Positions 51,644-60,541 of a stretch of 64,000 bases of DNA are shown here, in pieces. The notes under the pieces are model-generated. The model saw only the letters and a list, made by a program, of their open reading frames with translations, was not told the origin of the DNA and ran no database searches. Position numbers and translations under genes: made by a program. Source of the stretch: Alisma plantago-aquatica (lineage: Eukaryota; Streptophyta; Magnoliopsida; Alismatales; Alismataceae). The stretch spans positions 504,947,303 through 505,011,302 of the forward strand of contig OY856409.1 in assembly GCA_963693085.1 (NCBI GenBank), in the 5' to 3' direction. How positions within the stretch are numbered: the stretch's first letter is position 1; the number at the start of each line of letters is the position of its first letter.

Positions 51644-53092
51644 TCACAGGAAAGATTTAAGAATTACATCGATGTCCGGATCTTTCCCAAGGAATGGCTC
51701 GGCTCCATAATATTTGACCAGAGTTTGCCAATCTAAAGCACATGTCATAGCTAATGCATATGCTTCCAGAAATGTGGGAACTCGGTCAAATCGGAAGTGA
51801 GCAGCTATATCTTGCAATTGTATGGAGGAAAATTGAGTATGTGCAAGATCCATTGATGGTGGAGGTGGAGGTTGATAATAGTTGTATGAAGGGTTAAATG
51901 GGTTGAGCATGCCAGGATTTAAAGAATGCGGATATTCATCGGTTTCAGCCGGAGAAAGATTTTGCATTCTTTGATTTAAGTATGTCATGGCATGATGGGT
52001 ATAGTTGAGTTGGTTACTGAGATGATATTGGGAGCCAACAAGATAAGTGAGAGTATTTTGGATGGGATCAATAGAAAGATTAGTAGGAGGAGGGGGTGGT
52101 GGTATATCTTGATGTGATGATTCTCCTTCTACTCTAGCCCTTTTATGACCAAAGTCAATCCCCATCTTCTCTACGGTGTTCTTACTTATCTTTGGTGGTC
52201 TACGCTCCCATATGTATCCCATATCTTCAACGTTTAACTTAAGACAATGTTGAGTAATCTGGCATACAAAATCGGCATATGGTGGATTGCCAGAAAACTC
52301 AAGCATATTTTTAAGTATTATGCAAATGAAGTTGATGGGAATTTCTTTTATGATAGCATAAATTAGACACATACGGAAAATAGGAATTTCAGATTTATTG
52401 GCTCGTGGATGTATGTTGGTGGAAACAATGAGGTTTACTATTCTACATGCCGGTTTTAGGTTTATTGCATAATAGGTTCCCCTATCTTCATGACAAGTGG
52501 TATTGGCTTGAAATATGGCTCTTTTTATATCACTAAGGCTAATGGAGTGGTCATCATGGGAAAATAAATTTATTGGATTGCCGGTGGTAAGGTCAAGGAA
52601 ATCTTGATATTCATCTATATCAATTTCTAGCATGTCAAGAATATCCCCTTCGGAAAATTTAAAACTATGCCCATTGACCATGGTGTAGAAGAATGTGGTT
52701 TCATTTTCGGTGTGGGATAAGAGATTGGCATAGAATTCGTTGACTACCTTAATGGAATAGGAAGGAAAGGATGGATTGATGAAGTCCTTCAGCTTTTGTA
52801 CTCCAAAGAGATGCTCCAGGTCGACTATGTTGATGAAGTCCATCACTTCGACCGGGCGTCGGGGAAGAGGAGCTTTAGAGGAAAGCCGAAAGTATCTATC
52901 TCCAGCATCTCCGTCGACGAAGGCGATGTCATTGATGATCGTCAGTGGCGGAGTGGCTTCCCGATCTTCTCTTCTTTTTCTTCCAGCAACTTTCTTCTTC
53001 CCACGGACAGCTGATGATGAGGCCATTGTGTTTGGAGAAGAAGCAAGGAAGATTTGAGGGTAAGAATGCTGAAGGATTGCACGAAATTGCAC
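51644..53092 (-). CDS. ORF2 of element 4: 'putative plant transposon protein'-like
   Basis: Intact 482-codon ORF. The likelier start is Met23 (53026, MASSSAVRGKKK), which gives 460 aa. Residues 30-43 are a basic putative nuclear signal (GKKKVAGRKRRED). Residues about 112-295 resemble the plant domain Pfam calls putative plant transposon protein (Transposase_32): VVNEFYANL (116-124), NGHSFKFSEGDI, INLKPACRIVNLIVSTNI, and PPYADFVCQITQHCL. A second basic patch (HKRARVE), a six-proline run (331-336), a QP5 stretch and a C-terminal alpha-rich segment follow. Its biochemical role is unknown and it shows no RT, protease or integrase motif. It lies on the element's sense strand with its own TATA upstream. 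Its intact frame in a young element suggests recent selection or very recent insertion. Confidence 0.8.
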   Translation of the reverse strand: MQFRAILQHSYPQIFLASSPNTMASSSAVRGKKKVAGRKRREDREATPPLTIINDIAFVDGDAGDRYFRLSSKAPLPRRPVEVMDFINIVDLEHLFGVQKLKDFINPSFPSYSIKVVNEFYANLLSHTENETTFFYTMVNGHSFKFSEGDILDMLEIDIDEYQDFLDLTTGNPINLFSHDDHSISLSDIKRAIFQANTTCHEDRGTYYAINLKPACRIVNLIVSTNIHPRANKSEIPIFRMCLIYAIIKEIPINFICIILKNMLEFSGNPPYADFVCQITQHCLKLNVEDMGYIWERRPPKISKNTVEKMGIDFGHKRARVEGESSHQDIPPPPPPTNLSIDPIQNTLTYLVGSQYHLSNQLNYTHHAMTYLNQRMQNLSPAETDEYPHSLNPGMLNPFNPSYNYYQPPPPPSMDLAHTQFSSIQLQDIAAHFRFDRVPTFLEAYALAMTCALDWQTLVKYYGAEPFLGKDPDIDVILKSFL

Positions 53093-53150
53093 TAGAGATG
53101 GACTATGGAAGCAAGGAAATGCAAGTGTGAGTAAGTGGCTCGTTTTTGCA

Positions 53151-53160
53151 CTTATTTATA
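53151..53160 (-). promoter_or_regulatory. Internal TATA box upstream of ORF2
   Basis: The minus strand reads TATAAATAAG, 59 nt before Met1 and about 125 nt before Met23 of ORF2. It closely resembles the LTR box CCTATAAATAGG, and like the LTR box lies just downstream of a CGGTCGA hairpin array. A separate ORF2 transcript is inferred, not shown. Confidence 0.55.
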
Positions 53161-53175
53161 GAATTCCAGCGACCT

Positions 53176-53452
53176 GGTCAGTCGACGACTCGTCGACCGA
53201 GCGTCCGCAACGGTCGAGTTGCAGACGCGTCACTTGGTCCTCCAACGGTAAAGAAAACGGTCATAACGGTCGGGTTGCAACGGTCATATCCAACGGCTAT
53301 TTCTCGGTCGAGCGCTTGTCGACCGACATTGTCTCGGTCGAGAACTCGTCGACCGACAGTTCGTCCAATACTGAGTCTGTTTAGAATTTGTCGGTCGAGT
53401 GAGATGGGCTGACCGAGTGGTTTCTCGGTCGACGAAGTCGTCGACCGACAGA
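53176..53452. repeat. CGGTCGA hairpin array upstream of ORF2
   Basis: Five inverted repeats (about 53176-53202, 53303-53327, 53333-53358, 53390-53417 and 53424-53450) with arms (C/G)TCGGTCGA and TCGACCGA(C/G). Between the first two lie six AACGG cores at 53208-53299, one a perfect MSA match (TCCAACGGCTA, 53289-53299). Confidence 0.85.
53289..53299 (+). promoter_or_regulatory. MSA-like element upstream of ORF2
   Basis: TCCAACGGCTA fits YCYAACGGYYA, the mitosis-specific activator bound by three-repeat MYB factors in G2/M promoters, at 11 of 11 positions. TCCAACGGTAA at 53241-53251 fits 10 of 11. Confidence 0.5.
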
Positions 53453-54039
53453 CTTACTGAGTTCAATTTTTGATTGTATTTTAATGCAAATCATAGAACA
53501 TTTTTGTAGAGCATATATATGTATATTCTAAGGGAGTAATAATATTTAAGGCTTCTAATTGCTACAAATGATTTAAGTTTTGAAAAAATATGCTAAGATT
53601 AAGTTCAATAAAATAATGTCCAAATAAACAATTTTTATCAAAGTTTATTTTAGGTCGCCCTTGATTACGACCATGGCGCCCCTTGGTCAAATTTTATTTT
53701 AACCAAGAGGCATATTCCGCAGGTTTAAAAAAAATATTCATACGTGAAGAGTAAGTTCTGCAGATGGCTTACGAATATCAATATGAGGCTCATTAAAGTG
53801 TACAAATTATGAGAACTTAGTAAGGGCATCAAATATGATGAAGCATATTAAGTGATGCTTAGCACAATGAGTATTTTCAAAAAGTCGATTTGAAACATTT
53901 TAATCATTGCAAGTATTTCTAAGAGATAAATTTGCAATAAGAGTATGATAAATTTGTTATCCCTATATGTTAAGTTGAGATAGACAAAAAAATGTGCAAA
54001 TTTGAGACTTTGGTCATATCTCAACTTAGTCTAATCGAA

Positions 54040-54972
54040 TCAATTTGGGGATTTTAGAACCCATACCATCTCAACATTCTTTTTCCTGTATGGGCATGAG
54101 AAGGAGTAATGTCCAAGACGTGAGCAATAGTGGCAACATATAGAATCAACCTCATATCTCTTTCTATGATTTTGGTCTAGGTTGTTCTTTGGTACAAAAG
54201 TATATTTGCCTCTATGTACATTCATGGATTGACTTGCTTGTGTCCTTCTCCGACTAGGTTGTTGATAGGATTTTTCCTTAGGCTTATAACCTAGTCCTCT
54301 TCTCCCTATTTGATGATAGGAATTTTCTAATATTCTATCAAGGATTCCATTGTTGCTTAACTTACTAACTTCTTGTTGCAACTTAACGATCTCATCCATT
54401 CTTTTCTTGATATCTAATTTTGCTTGGTCTAGATTGAATGATAACATATTTCTTTCTTTCACTATATTGTCATAATCTACATGGGTGCACAATATAGGTT
54501 GTTTTTTAATATCATTTATCTTTGCAAGCAATTCAGTCTTTTCTTGACATAGAAGATCATAGTTAGTCTCTAGAGTGAAAATTTTCACTTCACTATTACT
54601 TAGAGATGATTTCAAAGTACGATTTTCAGACATAATGCTATCTTTTTCAAAACCAAGAGTATTCAATTTAGCATATAAATTGTCATTTTCGGATGTAAGC
54701 TCAAGAAATCTAGCATTTAGATCATCATTTTCTTTATTTGATTTCTTTAATTTCTTTTTGCATTCAACATATTTATTATGTGTTTCTTCAATAATAGTAA
54801 CTAACTCTTCTTTAGGTAAATCAAGCAAGCTTACCTCTTCTTCTTCTTCCTCACTTATTGTAGCAACGAAACATTCTTTATGTGTATCTTCTTTCTTTGA
54901 CCTCCATGGACATCTAGACGTAGAGTGCTTTGTTCCTAAGCACCAATTGCAACTTGTCGCACATTGGTCCAT
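54040..54972 (-). CDS. Gag remnant of element 4, two zinc knuckles and coiled coil
   Basis: Intact 310-codon ORF starting 73 nt after the PBS. Residues 8-21 are a CX2CX4HX4C knuckle (CNWCLGTKHSTSRC) and residues 280-293 a second (CHYCSRLGHYSFSC). Between them an acidic run (SEEEEEEV) precedes a long Lys/Glu/Leu/Asn-rich coiled coil, about residues 50-205. The following basic region (RRGLGYKPKEK, RRRTQASQ) suits RNA binding. The order zinc knuckle, 'CFVATIS(D/E)n', coiled coil, second knuckle, 'VWV.K' matches the C-terminal half of Sirevirus Gag. The N-terminal capsid-like (UBN2) half and everything after 'VWV' are missing. It might bind the RNA or co-assemble with a helper Gag. Confidence 0.82.
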   Translation of the reverse strand: MDQCATSCNWCLGTKHSTSRCPWRSKKEDTHKECFVATISEEEEEEVSLLDLPKEELVTIIEETHNKYVECKKKLKKSNKENDDLNARFLELTSENDNLYAKLNTLGFEKDSIMSENRTLKSSLSNSEVKIFTLETNYDLLCQEKTELLAKINDIKKQPILCTHVDYDNIVKERNMLSFNLDQAKLDIKKRMDEIVKLQQEVSKLSNNGILDRILENSYHQIGRRGLGYKPKEKSYQQPSRRRTQASQSMNVHRGKYTFVPKNNLDQNHRKRYEVDSICCHYCSRLGHYSFSCPYRKKNVEMVWVLKSPN

Positions 54973-55045
54973 GCTCCTTTTCTTGTGGTTGTAGTCACCT
55001 CCTCCCTTTATCTCTTCAAGACCTGGTTAGGGCTACTTGAAGCCT

Positions 55046-55057
55046 GCTCTGATACCA
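55046..55057 (-). other. Primer-binding site, element 4
   Basis: TGGTATCAGAGC on the minus strand, 2 nt inside the 5' LTR edge at 55060; initiator-Met type. Confidence 0.97.
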
Positions 55058-55794
55058 ATTGAAAACCTCTAGAGGGGGGGGTGAATAGAGTTTTATGGTA
55101 ATTTTAAAGTAATTTAAACTCAAGCAACCACAAAGAAAGATTGGACAAGGAGACACAAGGGTTTAGAGTGGTTCCTAGCCTTAGCAAATACTAAGGTAGT
55201 CAGTCCACTACCCGGTTGCTTACCCAACCGGGATTTGAAAAGAAATTATTTTATTACCTCGCAAGGACTTTACATAAAATACATTTCTTTTCCCTAAACC
55301 CTTCAAGCAGCCTTCACCTAGAAGTAATCGCCCAACTCGAAGCAGCCTTCCCTTGAAGTAGATGCACCAACACCCGTTGCACCAGCCTTCTGAAGTAGCT
55401 TCCCGTGCGATAGCCTTCTTGAAGTAGCTTGAAGTCCCCTTCTCCACCTGAGAAGTTCACCCTCTCCAATCCGCAGCCTCCAATCCTAGGAGTAGCAAGG
55501 AGAGTACAAGGAATAAATAGGAACAAGAAAGAAATATAGAAATTACAATACCGTTGTAAGCACAAGGCTTGATTTTCCTATATCAAGCGTTTGGATCTCC
55601 TAACCAAGGTGTATAGCAATGTGATTATTATGTGTAGGAGATCCTAGTCTATAAGACACGAAATGGTAGCAATAGGAATGTATAACAAGTGTGGGAATTG
55701 TACTATTGCTCTTAAACAGATTGCCAATGTAGTGTATGCTCAAGGATTGCACAATTGAGTATGTAAGTGTATATAAGTGTCCTAAGGCTTGTCC

Positions 55795-55802
55795 TATTTA
55801 TA
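55795..55802 (-). promoter_or_regulatory. TATA box, 5' LTR of element 4
   Basis: TATAAATA in CCTATAAATAGG, about 660 bp from the LTR 5' end. Expected to drive the genomic RNA leftward through the PBS and gag ORF. Confidence 0.7.
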
Positions 55803-55865
55803 GGAATGGCCTATGGATGCTGAAGGACATTCTAGACAACTTCTAGGGGCTTCTAAGTGCTTAAC

Positions 55866-55876
55866 TAGCCGTTAGG
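55866..55876 (-). promoter_or_regulatory. MSA-like element in 5' LTR, proximal
   Basis: The minus strand reads CCTAACGGCTA, a full match to YCYAACGGYYA, 64 bp upstream of the TATA box and in the same orientation as transcription. Copied at 49988-49998. Confidence 0.55.
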
Positions 55877-55938
55877 TAGAAGTTAGGTGAGTTAGTAACG
55901 GCTAGTTGCTTTATTCTGCAGTTGCTGTCAGAGACCAT

Positions 55939-56120
55939 CTCGGTCGACAATTGGTCGACCGAGATACCTACTCGGTCGAAGTTTTGTCGACCGAGAGGCT
56001 CCCTGGATTAACGTTTATTTGCAACTGTTAACTGTTGTGTCTAACGGCTACTTTTGGTCAATCTCGGTCGAGAAGTTGGTCGACCGAGAGTGTCTCGGTC
56101 GAGGAGTGTGTCGACCGAGA
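55939..56120. repeat. CTCGGTCGA/TCGACCGAG hairpin array, right LTR of element 4
   Basis: The same four inverted repeats as 50061-50241, all arms intact here, including CTCGGTCGAC..GTCGACCGAG for the first. A second MSA match, TCTAACGGCTA, lies at 56040-56050. Confidence 0.88.
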
Positions 56121-56470
56121 TTGACTCTGTTTCAATTTATCAAATAAGGCACTAAGTGTGTGCATGAGTGTGCATAATGTGATCCTATTGGAAGGAATGA
56201 CTTTTCTAACTATGGTGTTTAGTTAGGGAAGATCTAACGCTTGATTTACATGCAATCTAAGTACTTGTACATTATATAACTGTACAAGTTTTTACAATAT
56301 TGATTACATTGCATGAAAATAAATGTGTAAGCTCGTGATTTCCCTAGTTGCTTTGTCATCCACCATAATCCTGCACACTCAAGTAGCTCGTTAGAATAAT
56401 AAGAATGAAATGTTTGTCATCATCGAAACAAAAGGGATTTATCATAATATCCAATTTATTCAACAGCAGC

Positions 56471-57378
56471 CACCGATCCAGCAGGAGTCCAGAAAAACCT
56501 TCACCAACACTAAGCCATCAAAAACCTGACCTAGATAGAAAAAACCTTCAACATCCATAGCCATCTTCAGAAGAGAGAAGCTTTAACACAACATGCCACA
56601 GTCAGCCGGGACTTCCTCCATAGCTGCTCTACTCCTGCTATAAACCAGAGCCAACCTAGAAACCAGACCTAAAAAACAAAACCACTAGAAAGCCAAAGCA
56701 GGAGAGGACCAAATAGAGTAGGGAGAGGGGAGCCTCACACTAGGAGTGGATACTCGACCTTCACCTTCACTTCACCCTCACAACACCAAATAGCCCTCCC
56801 AGATCCAACAAACAGGGGACACACGACCATCACCACAGCAGGAGCAATAAAACTTCAGAACCCGAGGCCAAGACATCTTCAGACCAGCTTTGACAGAGCT
56901 TTAGCAACAAGGATCAGGAAAACACCATCATAAAATATATGCTCATCAACCACCTTCTCAACATAGCACAAGGACAAGGCATAAAAAATACAACCGATAG
57001 CATCACCCCGCCAACCACAAGGTAGGGATACATCCAGGGAAGACAAACAAGACATAAAGAGAAACCATCACCCTGGGAGAGGGGAGCATCAACATCCAAG
57101 ATCAGATGGGGCTCGACCATCACCAACACCAAGAAACAGATATAATCAAGTCACCAGAAAAGAGGGAGAGGGGAGCGTCGACACCTAACAAGGTGGGCTC
57201 GACCTTCACCTCACCAAGAAAGAACAACCAATAACAGATCATACCTCAGGATCAAACTACCCTTCACCGTAAAGAAAACATCAGCAGTTACAGAACACAA
57301 ACATCAAAGCAGACCACCATCTTAAGAAATGGTAGTGGCTGCAGGCCACAAAGAACCCTGCTATAGAACCCGACCAAC
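56471..57378 (-). repeat. LINE 3' non-coding region with repeated modules
   Basis: Contains diverged repeats reading, on the minus strand, GGTGA(T/A)GGTCGAG...(A/C)GCTCCCCTCTCCC at about 56721-56768, 57076-57125 and 57163-57212. Related copies at 48688-48720, 48922-48970 and 49045-49080 lie on the other side of element 4. Spacing is irregular. No domain recognised. Confidence 0.6.
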
Positions 57379-58782
57379 ATCATCCAGGAAAAATATCAGA
57401 ATAAGCATGAATAATCCTCCACAGAGTATTAAAGTTTCTACTAGACCCCGAATGGACTCTAGCATTCCTTTCAATCCAGGAGTGATAAAGGACTAGCTTG
57501 CTAATGGTTTTGTCTTTCTGACCTTTAAAATTGAGAATATCCTCCCAGCACTCAAGAATAAAAACAACAAGTCCCTCCTTCACAACATAGTTCCATAAGT
57601 TTTTCATAAAAGAATAGCCAAAACTTACATGTTGAGTATTCTCATAATCCATTCTACAAAGAAAACACAGAGAGGCAAGAGGGATCCCAATCCTTCTTAG
57701 ATAGTCTGACGTAGGAAAATTATTTAGCATTGCTTTCCACGCATGGATTTTGCAATTAACTTGACATTTACAAAGCCATCAATCATCAAAGCTTACCTTG
57801 TCAATAATGAATCTACTAATAGCCTTCAGGATAATGTGAGAACTCCTAGATTCTTTGATGCTCCACTACTTATCTTTGATAATAGTGCTCAACAATGAAT
57901 CTTTAGGGAGGCCAGCTCTGACAATCAAATTTCTATCAATGATATCGTGCAACATCTTCCCACCACACCAAGGGTACTTCCAGAGTTTAATATATTGGCC
58001 TGCACCAATCATGATTTCAACAAACTTAATAAGCACATCCCTACTCCTTAAGAGAGATTTGAACATCCAGGAGTGGTTGGTAGAAACATCACAGGTCCAA
58101 AAAGTCTATTTTTAAGATACGTTTCACTAATCGACTTGACCCAAAGTGAGTCTTTCTTCCTCGTGATATCCCATGCATTTTGAACAAGACAATCTAGGGA
58201 AACTTCTTTACATTTTCTAACTCCCAAACCTCCTTCCTTTTTAGGAAAAGTCACAGCTTCCCAACTAACTAAATGAATATTCTTCTTATCCTCAGATTGC
58301 CCCCAAACGAAGTCTCTAGTGAGCATGTCAATTTCCTCAAGAATGGAACAAGGTACAGGAAAAGACATAACCCAAAAGAGATGGATAGCTAATAAAATTG
58401 ATTTGACTAGTTCAACTCTACCTGCTAAAGAAAGGATCTTGCTCTTCCAACATTCTAATCTCTTCTTCACCTTATCCACCAGAATCTCACATTGCTTCCT
58501 TCTCATCTTGCCAGAAAACAGAGGTAAACCCAAGTATTTCGTGTCTTCAAGCTTGCCAATTCCAATCTCTAGAGTAGAAGATATATCATATTTGTTCTTA
58601 CAGTCCCCTCGAAACAAATTACTTTTGATGTGATTGATTTTTAAGCCAAACATATTTCCAAACTCATCAAGCAGCTTCTTAATGTTCATAACAAACTCAT
58701 TATTTGCTTTGGTGAAGATCATTAAATCATCAGCAAAAATGAGATGTGAGCAATACAACTTCTTCGTGATAGAAATGAGTAT
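57379..58782 (-). pseudogene. L1-like LINE ORF2, RT end and zf-RVT domain
   Basis: The minus strand enters at 58782 inside the RT domain. FADDLMIF (58726-58737 for FADD) is the catalytic YxDD-type block. FGLKINHIKSN, KYLGLPLFSG, RVELVKSIL and FPKKEGGLGVRKC follow in the order of plant L1 RT and thumb. After a frameshift near 58070-58110 the frame continues (FKSLLRSRDVL), with stops near 57863 and 57795. Then comes zf-RVT: HAWKAMLNNFPTSDYL, LCFLCRMDYENTQHV, and IERNARVHSG. The RT would copy LINE RNA at a nicked target; this copy is dead and lacks the endonuclease half, cut off by element 3's insertion. Confidence 0.85.
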
Positions 58783-60530
58783 TGTAACGACCCCGCCTCC
58801 CAATAATCCCCCTTCAAGGGAGACCAAAAGGTCGGCACCGTTATCCCAATTAACAGGATCAAAGGTTTGACAAATAATCAATAACAATTAACAAATTTTA
58901 CTAACTAAATTGAAAACTGGTACAAAATAAAACTTTGCATACCTTTTTCAAAATTGGGACATCTACATCTATCTGTATCAGGAGTCTACTCTAACTAATC
59001 CTCCTTTGTACTTTAACTCTTAATTAATTTCACATATGCCACTTTACTATTTGTCCTTTTCAAACTTGTACCTAAAACGCCGACAAATAAAATGTCAGTC
59101 AACATATCAGAATATGCCGATATGTGGGGACATCCAAAATTTGACATATATGGCTAACAATTTAATAATCACAATCAAATTATTTAACAAGACAAATTTA
59201 CATTTTCAATGTGTCATTCTCCACCTCTTTTACCCTAACCCTAGCATACCCCTCTAGGGTTTCTCTTTTGCCATGACTTAAGGCCACCTTCTCAATCCCG
59301 AGCTTGGTGCCTGGGAGTCACCTCTCATGGTGCTCCATAGTCATGCATCATAGACCACCTTCTCATTCCCAAGCTTGGTGTCTGGGGTCACCTCTCATGG
59401 TGCCCATAGGTCTACCTTCTTGGGCCTGACCTTTATGGCATCTTCCATCAGGGTGGCATGTAGGTGTGAGAAATCACATGTATATATAACTGTGATAGCC
59501 ATAGTGACTTTATAATTGCAGTATGAACATCCAAATTGTTTAGACTTCATTCAATGCGAGGAAACATCCGGAAAACCCTCAGGAAACTAATGCGATTAAC
59601 CATAATTAACCACATACCTTCCAGGCAGACCCAGGTGCAGGAATAATCCAAACAAGCAAGTAATCCAGAATCAAGCAAGCACACAATTCAGTCCTAAAAT
59701 TACATCTAATTCCTTTTTATCAAAAACTATCCAAACCATCTTGCTACTTATGGTTTCTATTCCTTTTTAGGGTTTCTTCCTATTTTTAGGGTTTACTTTG
59801 CAATTAGGGTTTCACTTCATTTTACTCTTTTAAACCCTAATTAAAGCTACCACTTTTATCCTTTTAAGGCATGATATGATTATTAGGCCTAATTATCATC
59901 AACTTATCTTTCATGAACTCTATTCACACTAATTCCACCTTTATTCATTAGAAAACTCTAATTACCATATTAAGGGTATTTATCCATAATTAGGAACCTT
60001 TATACTCAAAATAGCTTAGAATCATCAAATCTTAACTTTATTCACGATTTTGAATAATTAAAGCCATTAAGAGTCGCATTTACCAACATTAGGGTTTCAA
60101 GGCCCATTAAAGCATATTCATGTACATGGAACCCTAAATTAATCAAATTACGCATGAAGATCACCCTTTTAGATTTAATATGCCCTTTTATTAACAATAG
60201 GTTAATATCTAATTTAAACACCCGTATAACTCTTTTCTAATCCATAAATCATTAAAGGTTAGGGTTTTTCATTGATTAAACTATTAAAGATAGCATCTTT
60301 ATATACTTTTTGAATTTCAAGTAGAATCAAGCTCCAATTATATTTTTAGTGGATTCCTCGTATTTTTCTAAGAAAGTTTCATATTTTAGACGTTTCCATC
60401 GGAGCTACCAATATTTAAATACGAATTTTACAACAATTCACTTACTTTCGCCAATAGCAGGTTGCCACGTCATCTCCTCATGCAACGTAGGCGTGGCTTG
60501 TTTGGGAAACATTTTGAATTGATGATTTTA

Positions 60531-60541
60531 CCCCCCCCCCC
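60531..60541. repeat. Poly-C run in LTR of element 3
   Basis: Eleven consecutive C at the edge of a GC-rich block (about 60460-60960). Confidence 0.7.

Larger units (their letters stand above)
49181..56465 (-). mobile_element. Young non-autonomous Sirevirus-like copia element 4
   Basis: Near-identical 1.4-kb LTRs (49181-50587 and 55060-56465) flank a 4.47-kb internal region. The 5-bp duplication GCAGC (49176-49180, 56466-56470) is perfect. Order on the minus strand: LTR, PBS (55046-55057), gag remnant ORF (54040-54972), hairpin array and TATA (53151-53452), second ORF (51644-53092), repeated polypurine tracts (50588-51225), LTR. The polypurine region (TCAAAAAGGGGGAGAT before TGTTGAA), repeated PPTs and palindromic LTR repeats are features described for Sireviruses. 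Protease, integrase, RT and RNase H are completely absent, so mobility needs a helper element. Confidence 0.9.
55060..56465 (-). repeat. 5' LTR of element 4
   Basis: 1406 bp. Going 5' to 3' on the minus strand: hairpin array (56120-55939) with an MSA site (56040-56050), a second MSA site (55866-55876), TATA (55802-55795), then R/U5. Two overlapping small ORFs in the leader (55565-55314 and 55447-55220) precede the gag AUG and could act as upstream ORFs. They recur in the other LTR simply because the LTRs are identical. Confidence 0.95.

Noticed and set aside
50061..53452. Repeated palindromes with variable spacers, CRISPR-like at first glance
   Set aside because: Spacer lengths are irregular, the context is a plant LTR retrotransposon, and no cas genes exist.
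54575..54994. 139-codon plus-strand ORF opposite gag of element 4
   Set aside because: Antisense shadow of the gag coiled coil.
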